From Ailurus styani (lineage: Eukaryota; Chordata; Mammalia; Carnivora; Ailuridae), in contig LNAC01000036.1 in NCBI GenBank assembly GCA_002007465.1, positions 4,017,016-4,081,015 of the forward strand: a stretch of DNA of 64,000 nt, written 5' to 3'. This document shows, in pieces, positions 25,291-35,900 of the stretch (position 1 is its first letter; each line of letters opens with the position of its first letter). The notes beneath the pieces are model-generated. The model was not told the origin of the DNA. It searched no databases and saw nothing but the letters and a program-made list of their open reading frames with translations. A program made the translations under genes and the position numbers.

Positions 25291-26895
25291 AAGAGAAAAT
25301 ATATTTTTTTGCCATATAATATTCATGGGTTCCAGGGATCAGGACAGGCGTATCTGGGGGGCGGGGTGGGCGTTACTCGGCTGACCAGTGTCACCAGGGA
25401 GAGAAGCATATCATAGTCTCCCATTTCCCTGAAGCAGGTAAGGATGACAGCCCCAGAGTGTGGTCCGGACAGGATATTTGTAACCAGCTTGAGGTCAGGG
25501 CAAGAATGGGGAAGTAACATAACCCCCCGAGATGCAGAGGACTGCTTGGCTCCTCATGTCCGGTCACACATAGGGCACAAGTTAGGCAGAGAGCAGGCCG
25601 CCGTGTCTGGGGGTCTTTAAAGAGAAGGAACGACTTCTTGTTCAATAGTGCTGCTGTCCGTCTCCAGGCTGGCTTTGGAGCCGTGCAGGTGGTGGCCCCG
25701 GACACGGGGACATCTCAATGGGAAGGCGGTGGGGTCTGGCTGTCCCTCTGATGCCCACCTCAGAGCCTCAGAAGGGCTGAGGGGTGCAGCAGTATTCTGA
25801 CCAGGCTTAGTACTGAGAAGAGGGAAGACAGGCGGCTAACGAGCACCCCCAAAAGAGACCCAGAGACAGAGAGACGGAGCCCAGGCAGTGGAAGAAACCA
25901 GAGTGTCTGGGCCAGCTGTGCCCCCAGAGGGCCAGGTGCCAGAACCCCAGGGCTCCAGGCCAGTTGCGTCCCTTCCCCCAGGCCCCCATGAGACCACTGG
26001 AGGTTGCCGGCGGGCCCCAACCCACCCTGCAACCAACATGCTGCTTACTGAGTCCTAGGCCTTCCGGAAACCCTCAGCCGGGGGAAACGGGCAGAGGCCT
26101 GGGGAGGTCGGGGGAAGTGGAGAGGGGCAGAAAGAGCCTCCAGGGCCAGGCTCAGAGTGGACGAGGCCTGGAGCGCAGAGGCAGTGAAGATCTAGAAGCT
26201 GTGGGTTGAGCCGCCGGCCAGAGAAGCCCCCTGCCCGGCCCTCTGCTGCCCCCTGGTGGCTGGTGACGACCCAGTCTCAGGCTTGGCCCGCCCAGTCCCA
26301 CTGGGTAGAGCGGAGGGCTGGGGAGGGGGCGTGTCACTTCACAGCGCACACCTGAGGCCCCCATACCCACGCACCTGCCCAATAACGCAGCGCACGTGCA
26401 GACAACCTCGTGTGCACAGACACGCCCACCCCGCGTGCTCACAGGGCAGCCTACGCAGCAACCCCAGCTGCATCTGCCTCTGAGACCCACATGCCAACAC
26501 CTGTCCACGCACCCCCACGGGAGCCCCCCAAAACGCAAACAGAAGCACCGCTCCTCGTGTCTTTTTGAAAAAACATTTTCATGGGGTCTACGTTCACGAA
26601 ATTTCTGGTGTTGAGTGTTTCCTGATCCTTGATCATTCAAGAACTGTCAGGGTTTCTGTCTTCTCTGCACCGGCTTTTATTTTTTTTTTACACCATGAGC
26701 ACATTAAGCTAATTCTAAATGCTTCGAAACTGCATGTGCTTTGTTTTGTCTATTATTTACCTAACCTTTTAAACTGACTTGCTTTTTTTTTACTTAAATG
26801 CATTTTAAAGGGACCTTTATATTCCCACTTTAAGTGGGAAAATACACGTATCTAAACCTTTGAAAAATAACACGGTTATTAAAATAAAGGGTTCC

Positions 26896-27097
26896 GGGCA
26901 CCTGGGTGGCTCAGTGGGTTAAAGCCGCTGCCTTCGGCTCAGGTCATGATCCCAGGGTCCTGGGATCGAGGCCCACATCGGGCTCTCTGCTCAGCAGGGA
27001 GCCTGCTTCCTCCTCTCTCCTCTCTCTCTGCCTGCCTCTTTGACTACTTGTAATCTCTCTCTGTGTCAAATGAATATATAAAATCTTTAAAAAAAAT
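26896..27097 (+). mobile_element. CAN SINE, young subfamily
   Basis: The head carries 'cagtgggttaaagccgc', with a perfect 15-bp target duplication aaaataaagggttcc (26881-26895, 27098-27112). Confidence 0.95.
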
Positions 27098-27714
27098 AAA
27101 ATAAAGGGTTCCACCATGGACCCTCTCTATTTGCTCTGCACGCTCCTTCTGGGTCACTCTTGGCGCCTTTGGAAAACACTGCCTTACTTTGAGCCTCATG
27201 CCCCTGTGTGGTGGGCAGAGTAGTAGGCTTTGTATGTCCCAGGGGTCTGTGTGATAGGTGAGGAAGTGGGAGCTCAGAATGGGGTGCAACTTCCCTGGGG
27301 CCCCGTGGCTGGGGCTCAAACCAGCTTTCCTATCCCCACGCACTCTGCCCTTCTCAGGGGATGACCCCTCCGGCCTCACCGCTACAAACAGCTTCCCCTT
27401 GCAGGCCAACCCCGGTAAAAACACACCACCGCCTTGCTGTCACCCCGGTCAGCCTTACCCTCGCTGACCCCACATCTCCTAATCCTGCCCTCTGTCATCG
27501 GCAGTCTCCACGATCCCCTCACCGGCTTTGCTCCACCTTCTTGTTCTGACTCTAGATTTGCGATTTCCTGACAGAGTTTCAGTGGTTCTCCTCTTGCACC
27601 CTTGTACTTGACTCATTTTTCCTCCCTCTTCATTGATTTCCAACTCCTTCAAGAATGAGCCTCTCCACCCCAACCCCTTCTTATGGCTCCTCCAGTGGCT
27701 CCCGTCTCATTTTG

Positions 27715-28067
27715 TTTTTTTTTTTTTTAAANNNNNNNNNNNNNNNNNNNNNNNNNNNNNNNNNNNNNNNNNNNNNNNNNNNNNNNNNNNNNNNNNNNNN
27801 NNNNNNNNNNNNNNNNNNNCCCCCCCCCCTTTTTAGGGTCCCTCCGGTGGCCCCCGTCCATTTTTTTTTTTTTTTTTTTTAAAGATTTTATTTATTTATT
27901 TGACAGAGAGAGAGAGATCACAAGTAGGCAGAGAGGCAGGCAGAGAGAGAGGAGGAAGCAGGCTCCCTGCCGAGCAGAGAGCCCGATGTGGGCCTCGATC
28001 CCAGGACCCTGAGATCATGACCTGAGCCGAAGGCAGAGGCTTTAAACCGCTGAGCCACCCAGGCGCC
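27715..28067 (-). mobile_element. CAN SINE, young subfamily, containing an assembly gap
   Basis: The antisense copy has a 16-bp target duplication ctcccgtctcattttg (27699-27714, 28068-28083). The gap sits in its poly-T end, and 27837-27863 is a noisy copy of the left flank. Confidence 0.9.
27732..27819. other. Assembly gap (88 N)
   Basis: A run of N inside the poly-T end of a CAN SINE. Confidence 0.99.
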
Positions 28068-28084
28068 CTCCCGTCTCATTTTGA

Positions 28085-28560
28085 CTAAAACCCACATTCC
28101 TTACAGTGGCTGTGATGCCCTATGCAACCTCGCTCCACCCACCTCTGGAGCTTATCACCACTGTTCCCCATCAGCCACCTGCCACCTTCCAAGACATCGG
28201 CTATGCTGAGCCTTTTCCTACCTCAGGGCCTTTGCACTTGCAGTTCTTTCTACTTGGAAGGCTCTTCCCCGATCTTTGCTTGGTTTGCTTCAGCTCCTCC
28301 TTCAGGTGTCACCTCCTCAGAGATCTTCCCTGACCACTGTCTAGCCACTCGCCCTGTTCCAAACCCTCTCCTATCTAAAATGTCCCCCAACCCATTATTC
28401 TCTCTCTAGTCTATATTTCTCCCTTCAGCCCTTCTCATTTTATGTCCACTTGTTCCCTTGCATAGTGTCTGTCATCCCACCAGGCTGTAAGCTCCCTGAG
28501 GGCAGGGAACAGCCGGCACCCGGTGAGTCCTCAGTATAGAACTGTTGAGTGTTGAGTGTA
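28085..28560 (+). mobile_element. L2 3' region
   Basis: Phrases such as 'cctcagggcctttgcacttg', 'cacctcctcagagatcttcc' and 'ggctgtaagctccctgaggg' are typical of the L2 consensus. Confidence 0.85.
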
Positions 28561-30189
28561 GGGTACGCGTGCCCACCCGTGTGTTCTTCAGCCGGCTGTG
28601 TGGACGGGGAACCACAAGCACCTTCATGTTCAGGCATGGACAAATCCAATGGGCATCAGAGAATTTGCCCCTGTGGCTAGGCCACTGGGACTGCTGTGAG
28701 CAAATCTACTCTTGGATGTCACCAAATCAGACAGCCTCCCCGGACCCACTCCCCAGGTCCTCACGCCAGTGATATCCTGCCACTTACTGGCCTCACAACT
28801 TCCTTCCTGCAGCCTACCTGGCCCCCTCTCCGGAACAGGAGACCTTTACGAGGCACAGAGCAAAGCCTCCCCTGGAGCCTCCCCCATAGGCGTTTGGTCT
28901 AAAGCACAGCCAGAGGGGCACCCTCTTCTGAATGAGTGACACAGCCGTCCTGGAAGCAGCCTCCCATTGGCCAGTATGGCACCCCAGATGAAGCTCTGGA
29001 CTCGTCATCTCCAGGCCAGGACCCTGTATCAGTCAGGGTTCTACCAGAGAAACAGAACCTACAGAAGGTGAACTCATTGTTTGTTTATTCCACAGAATGG
29101 GCTTACGTGATTGCAGAGGCTGGCCAGGAAGTCTCAAGTCCTAGGGCAGGCCAGCAGGCTGGAGACTGCAGAAGCGCCATTGCACGCTGTGGGCTGGACT
29201 GCTTCTTCCTCCGGGAAACCTCCATTTTGAGCTTCAGACCTTTCAGCAAATTGGAAGAGGCCCTCTCTGATTACAGAGACTAATTGCCTTTACTTAGAAT
29301 CTACTGATTGTAGATATAGATCACACCTGCAAAATAACCTTCATGTCAACACCTAGTTAATGACTGATTGCATGAATGGGCCTCGCCACGGTTTACACAT
29401 CAAAGTAACTGTAGTCAGGATCACCCTTTGTCAGTTCTGTGCTCACGCCCGTGTTCTTAAACCACACCTCATTTCCGGATAAAGACAGTAACAAAGTCAT
29501 GCTTCCACTTAATGTGATGCCACTATCCTGCGGTTTTCACAAAAAACATGCTGACCCTTTCCCCAGGAAAGGATGCCCAGTCCTTGTGTGATGGTCACTC
29601 TTCTCCTTGATAGCCTGTAATTAAAAGCCTGTGATGTAACGTTAGGTATGATTAAATCATCTTGTTAGATGATAAAGAGACAAGGGAAGGAAACATGTAA
29701 TATATGAGTGTGCACGTGAATATACAAACATAAGCACAAAATGAAGAATATTCATGACAATTACAGTCCTCATTTCTACAACTGGTCACATGGTTGTAAC
29801 TGGGTATTTATAACTCCCTTCTTCCACTACACATTCCATGTCTTCAGTAAGCACTTCAGATGGTTATGGTTCTCTACCTGGGGGGTGACCCAAATCTTCA
29901 TTCCTGAGGAGTCACAGCCATTAGTAGTCCTACCTGAATTGGGTCATAACTTTCCATTGACTTTAATCCCAGGGCATGGTACGAAGAGACACCCTAACGG
30001 ATCTCCTGTATTCCAGAAATCTTATCTTCATTGTACAGTGCAGCCCAATTTCCTCTTGATAATCAGGTTGGACCCACCCAGCCAACAGAACGACTCTCTT
30101 CTTTCCCTGTTGATTCAGAAGCAGGAGGACCCCAAAGTGGCCAGGTGGCGGTCTTCGTTTCCAGTTTAATGGAATCTGTCTCCTAGTGG

Positions 30190-30600
30190 AAGCATTACTC
30201 CCTACTGGGGGTTGAACTGTGTCCCCCGAAGTTCATGTCCATTCAGAACCTCGGAATGTGAAAGGAGGTCTTTGCGGATGTAAATACAATGACTGGTGTC
30301 CTTGTAAGAGGGTCATAAAAAGACACAAGAGACACAGAAACAGAGGGAAGAAAGCCATATGAAGGAGGAGGCAGAAACTGGGACACAGCTACAAGCCAAG
30401 GAACATCAAGAAATTGCTGGCAACCACAAGAAACCAGGAGAAAGGCATGGAACGGGTTCTCCCTCAGGGACCCCAGAAGGGGGAAGTCATTTATCAACAC
30501 CTTGATTTCAGACTTCTAGCTACTGAACTATGAGAGAAATTTCTATTGTTTTAAGCTACCCACTTTGTAGATTTTCTTATGGTAGTTCTAAGAAATGAAT
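30190..30600. repeat. Old interspersed repeat, reverse orientation to the copy at 24927
   Basis: Text such as 'acaagccaaggaacatcaag' and 'ccttgatttcagacttctag' is the complement-strand version of the same family. Confidence 0.65.
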
Positions 30601-31853
30601 ATACTCTCTTAGGAAATAAGACCTCTAGAGCAGAGCATAAGATTGTGCAAAAGAGAAGCAAAGTTTTTTCTAATGGATCAGTAGGGTCATAGTGAGTGGT
30701 ACCACTCCCATTTCTCCCCCTTGCTCCCTGGACCTGTGAATCCTGGCTATGGGAGAAATAGAACCGTAAGTCAACATTGATTAGAGCACATACAGCCTTC
30801 TGGAGAAACCTGGCCCAGCCCTGCAAAGTATTGCCACCTAAATGTTCCGTCTGGTTTGGACCTCGGCACCTTCCTAGGAAGGAGGAGGCTGCAGACCACA
30901 TGCCCTCTCTTTAGGCTCATTAGCATTTTGAAGATCCCAGAAGTCTGCAGTGGGATCAAACTGTGCTTTTCAAATTTACTAGACCTCATTTACTTGAACT
31001 CATTTTTTGCAATGTTTCTCCCGTGGAACTATATTTAAGAAAACGTACCTCGGAAAATGCAGAACTTAAAAAAGCTACTATGGTTTAAGCTGAAATAAGG
31101 AAATTTTGTTTCTTAGGTATTTAATTGCTACTTTGTCATGGAGACCCAAACCAGTAATTGTCTAGTATGAATGGTGGTATGCAGTACACATTATTATACT
31201 ACATTCAGTAACTGTTGTGGAAGCATCGACATTTCTGCCACACACCCCACCCATCAGCTGTCTTAAGCCTTATCTGTTGTCTGAAGATCTCCCCTTTGTC
31301 CTGGTGCAGCTTGGGCCAATGTGAACCCTCATCAGCTGTCCTCAGGAGCATCTTCCTGGAGCTATCTTGGGCCATGGAATCTGGAGTTTCACCATCACAG
31401 GCTGACCTCACAGCGAGTGGCCCAGTCCTTCAGAAACTTGAGATGGACAACACCAGCTGTCTGGAGCTCCAGGCACCTTGTCGGGTGGTGATGCCCTCTC
31501 CCCTGAAAATCAATAGGCCTGACTTGAAAAAGTCCTTAGTATGAACTGCTCAATGAATGTTTGATGTAAACGATGTTTTCAGTTAATGATTAATTTAAAT
31601 GATCACAACCATGGTACGATTAGTGATTTACTCTGCCAAAAACACCCTGCCCAGGCCTTCAGTATTCTGCCTGTAACATTACTTGTGTGTGAAAAATACA
31701 CACAACTGTGTTTTTAAGATCAGTCTCAAAATTAATACTTAAAAGATTAAAATCACAGAAGCAAGCTCAGCTTACAAAAGCCTGCTATATGAGCAGGTGT
31801 AATTACCACAGAATTGCCAAGGTGGAAGGTACTTTACGACTCCCCCCCTCCCC

Positions 31854-31945
31854 CAAAGTAGGCTCCACACCCAATGGGGGGCTTGAACTCATCACCCTGA
31901 GATAGAGAGTCCCATGCTCTACCGACTGAGCCAGCCAGGTGCCCC
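31854..31945 (-). mobile_element. Short older-type CAN SINE
   Basis: The antisense head ends 'actgagccagccaggtgccc', with no CT-rich body. Confidence 0.8.
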
Positions 31946-32204
31946 AATGCCACTAACTTTAAACCTGGGGAATTCAAGTTTGATGGGTTACTACATAAGC
32001 CAGTACTTATAAAATAAACACAAGTTTATTTTAGTAAATTTAAACTTTCATGGCCTTACCTTAACATTCTTCATTAGTACAAATAGTCCTTTTATAAAAA
32101 GAAGCAAAACATGCACTTCACTTACAAGTTAGCAACTCAACTGTTGACCATCCAGTGACATGGACGTGGAGCAAATTGCTAAGATGACAGGAGCCTCTGC
32201 CAGG

Positions 32205-32799
32205 GTCATTCATAGTAAAACTTTATTGAACAGAAAATCCAGCAAAGGTTTTCACCTCTGCAAAGTTCCCCTTGGTTTAAAGTAAAGCACTGCATTTTAA
32301 AAAGCAATTATACATAAGTCTTTCCTAGAAAAGTCCTGCTAAAACATGTCTAGCAATTTCATTGATTATATAAAGTAGTACACTTAGTGTAATTTAAACA
32401 TTCCAACAGGAATCAAATCGTACCAGCAGAACCATTTCTGCATCTATGATATCTATGTACAAACACACATGCAGACACACACATCTGAAAAGTTCCTCAG
32501 GCATAAACATGCGACACTAATGCCTTCTACTTACAATGCTTATGAAACTACATACAGTATATATTAAAGCTCTTCAGAGAATAAAGACATGAGAAGCCTT
32601 GGACATTTTTTGTTCATCAATTTGTATCATGGCTTCATGTCTTAGTTTCTACTTTTGCTTTATCAAAAAAGCATATCCTCCTCCTTGTTAATTCTTGAAT
32701 TCTGTGCCATCGCCATGTCCAGGTGAGGAAACCTAGCTGGAGTCAGATGATCCAGTCCATGCCTGTCGAAGCCTCCAGCAGCCAGAGAGCAAGCACCTT
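32205..32799 (-). other. HERPUD1: HERPUD1 3'UTR
   Basis: About 595 nt of non-coding sequence follow the stop codon and end just past the only suitable AATAAA. No CAN SINE lies inside it. The exact cleavage site is inferred as 10-25 nt beyond the signal. Confidence 0.75.
32222..32227 (-). terminator. HERPUD1: HERPUD1 poly(A) signal AATAAA
   Basis: A canonical AATAAA on the minus strand sits about 575 nt after the HERPUD1 stop codon, in the context gttcAATAAAgttt. Confidence 0.8.
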
Positions 32800-32964
32800 T
32801 CAGTTTGCTATGGCTGGGGGCCCTTCTGGAAGAAGAGAAGCAAAGAAAGTCTTGAAGACAAGCCAGGCTGTGCTCATGAAGGAAGGGCTGGTCTGCTCTT
32901 CGTCTAGGACGTCCCTGTCGGGAGGGAGGCGGCTGGGGTCTTCGATTTCAGGATCAGGGCCTTC
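32800..32964 (-). CDS. HERPUD1: HERPUD1 exon 8 coding part (residues 340-393 and stop)
   Basis: This 165-nt phase-0 exon encodes EGPDPEIEDPSRLPPDRDVL and then DEEQTSPSFMSTAWLVFKTF, ending LLPEGPPAIAN and TGA. The acceptor is ctgtag|GAAGG. The C-terminus matches the family end exactly. Confidence 0.97.
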   Translation of the reverse strand, partial: EGPDPEIEDPSRLPPDRDVLDEEQTSPSFMSTAWLVFKTFFASLLPEGPPAIAN

Positions 32965-35900
32965 CTACAGTATTATAAAGAAACACAATGAGAAAACCAT
33001 TAGGACCATGACAAATGCCAAATAATGTAATAATGTTAGGAATGGGCAGACTAAATTCCTGGCTCCACATTCAAAGCAATCAGGCAGATAGGACCAAGGG
33101 AATGGTGTCCTAGGCTGGATGGAGTCCTCAGGCCTCACAGCACAACTGCTGGTAACTTTCCCACAGTTTTGAAAATCCCCGGCCGTAAGTATTAGAACAA
33201 ATGAAGTAACTGCTTCTTTATTATTAAACTCATGAATTAAGTTAACCACTTCATTAAATATGGATATTCTGATTTTGGCAGTGTTGTGAGTTAAGAAATT
33301 AAAGACAGAAACCTAGGGTTCTAAGAATGGATACGAGGGTGACAATTTATATTATAAAAGAATATCCTTTAGGGTTATGGATTAAACTGTTCTATAAATC
33401 TAGGGAAATTCTCTAGGAAATCTATTCTGTAAGTAAAACATGTTTATCTTCCTAATCTTTAATTAGAATAACTATCCATTAGCAGTTTCCATGGTGTAAC
33501 ACATGTCATAGGCCTCTGAATGCTCAAAATAGTGAGTTTAGAAAAAATTTACATTTGCCAAAATGCAAATCGCCAGAGGACTAAAATACCTGCTAGATTT
33601 TATGGCATACTGAATGTTTTTTAAAAATAGCTACTGCTCGGGGTGCCTGGGTGGCTCAATCAGTTAAATGTCTGATTCTTGGTTTCTGCTCAGGTGATGA
33701 TCTTAGGGTCATGGGATCGAGCTCCATGTTGGGCTCCGCACTCGGTGCAGGGAGTTTGCTTGAGATTCTCTCTATCCCTCTCTTTCTCTCCCCCCACCTG
33801 CTTGCATGTATGCATGCATGCTCTTATTCTCTCTCCCTCAAAAAAAAAAAAAAAAAAAAAAAAGCTAGTTCTCTAAGAACAAATTTGAAAAAATCCTGAA
33901 GTTTCAGCCTAATGAAATCATAAACCATGTGGCTAAATATCTAAACATTAAGGATATGAGAGCCTGGCATTTCACAGAAGCTTGCTGGGCCACCCTGGGG
34001 ACACCTTACCTGTAAGTTATTGTTCGGGTCCTGATTCACAGCTTCATGAGGGGGACCATCGTTCGGGAAGTTCTGAACCGGCCTCTGCCTAAATGGAAAC
34101 CACCCAACGTGATGCCTTCAAAGGAAGCACATAAAAGTTCATCTTAGCTAATCACAGTGGAATTTGTTCAAGAATTTAAGGGTCTTCTTGATTAGATAAG
34201 GTCCCCCCTTGCTCTCCTCCTCTAATCCCAGCAGTGCCCTGATTAGAAGTTCACAGTCAGGCCCATCTGCAGAGACTTTCTACCTCATCATCTCCTAGAC
34301 TTCCTCACCGGCCTGTCAGCTTCTTCAAGGTCACTATGGGGACTATGTTTTATTCAGCACTATGCGCCCACCAGCATTAACAACACCCTGGATACAGTAA
34401 GTGCTCTTGCTGATTCTAAACTAAACTTTACACCTGCAAACCTGAGCAGGGGGTGGGGAATGGATAAACACACACATGCACATAGACCTGGGATTATAAT
34501 ATGTAACAACCTACATAAAAATAAGACCTAAATTTGGTCACAAATATATGATTCTAGAGACTAAAAGACTTAAAGAATTGCTAAAATTTTATTTGGAAAA
34601 TCCAATTAACCCTAAGTCTTATAGCAAATATGACAAAATATTAATGATTAATTCTAGATATAAAATTGTTATATTATTCAAATATTGCTCTCTTAATATT
34701 TTTAAAACTAAAATAAAATCCATTTTAACTTTATAGGAAAAATTGGTCAGTTCTGACCACAAACAAGGACATGTCACTCTAGGCCAGGGTTTCTCAACTT
34801 TGCACTACTGACATATTGGTCTGGATATTTACTGTGGGGCTGTCCTGTGTTCTGTAGGATGACTAGCAACATGCGTGGCCTCTACCTACTAGATGCCAGT
34901 AGGACCGCCCCTCTAGTTGTGACAGTCAGTAAGTGTCACACCCTAGGAATACAAAGTCATCCTGCTTGAGAACCACTACTCTGAGCCAAGGATAAAGTCA
35001 AATGTCAGGTCTGTAAAGGTTCAGAGCTTTGCGTAGTCCTTTAGAGCTTTGCTGCCATCAGTGCCTGACCTTTACACCTGGAAGGTAACAACTACAGCTT
35101 GATAAAGGTAAACTTTCTTTATTCAAAACAGATACAATTTTCCCTTTCATGCCTTAGAATGACCGTATTATTGTGGTTCATGAGGCTGGCAGGTATCTTA
35201 CCTAGAAGGAAACAGAATGTTCCTCTTGCATTAACATATGATTAATGTGTTCTCAGCAATGCCCAACCAAGCTATCAGTTCCTTGTAGTGAAGATGCCAG
35301 AATAATAAGCTATTTAAATACATTTCTATAGGGATACCTGGTGGCTCAGTGGGTTATGTGTCCAACACCTGATTTTGTCTCAGGTCATGATTTCAGGCTC
35401 TTGAGATTAAGCCCTGCACTGGGCTCCACACTGGACATGGAGCCTACTTAAGATTCTCTCTCTCTCTCTGCCCCTCCTGCTCGCACTCTCTATCTCAATA
35501 ATAAAATCTTAAAAAACAAAAACACACTTCCATAAATAATGACTACAACTGCTCAAAAAAAGAGAAAAGTCTGTACTTGGTTTCAGCCACCATGCAGCAT
35601 TAATTTGCAGTAAAGGGAAAAAAGGAAAGCGAAATCATATGCTTACAGGTACATAACGACAGTGGCCCCCATGACCATGAGGAACCTGCTCAGGGAGGAG
35701 TAGAAGTAGAGGATACTGAGAAAAACGGAAAATGTGGCTGCTGAATAGGTCCAATCCAACCAATCTCGATTTATTTCATCATCTTCTTCCACAAGAGGAC
35801 CACCTTGTGCATTCATCCGCAAATTTTGATTGGCCCCAGGATTAACCACCACTGGAGGAGCGGCGTTCTGATTGGCGGGCTGGTTCTCTGCTGGAAACTG

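Larger units (their letters stand above)
22721..32204. other. Intergenic downstream of HERPUD1, no exon recognised
   Basis: It holds L2 pieces (about 23900-24060, 28085-28560), old interspersed repeats at about 24927-25290, 29030-29480 and 30190-30600, CAN SINEs and one gap. A 142-codon open frame at 29741-30169 is unsupported. CETP, which lies here in human, is not seen. Confidence 0.55.

Noticed and set aside
29741..30169. Open frame of 142 codons
   Set aside because: It lies between old interspersed repeats and its text resembles transposon untranslated sequence. No domain seen.
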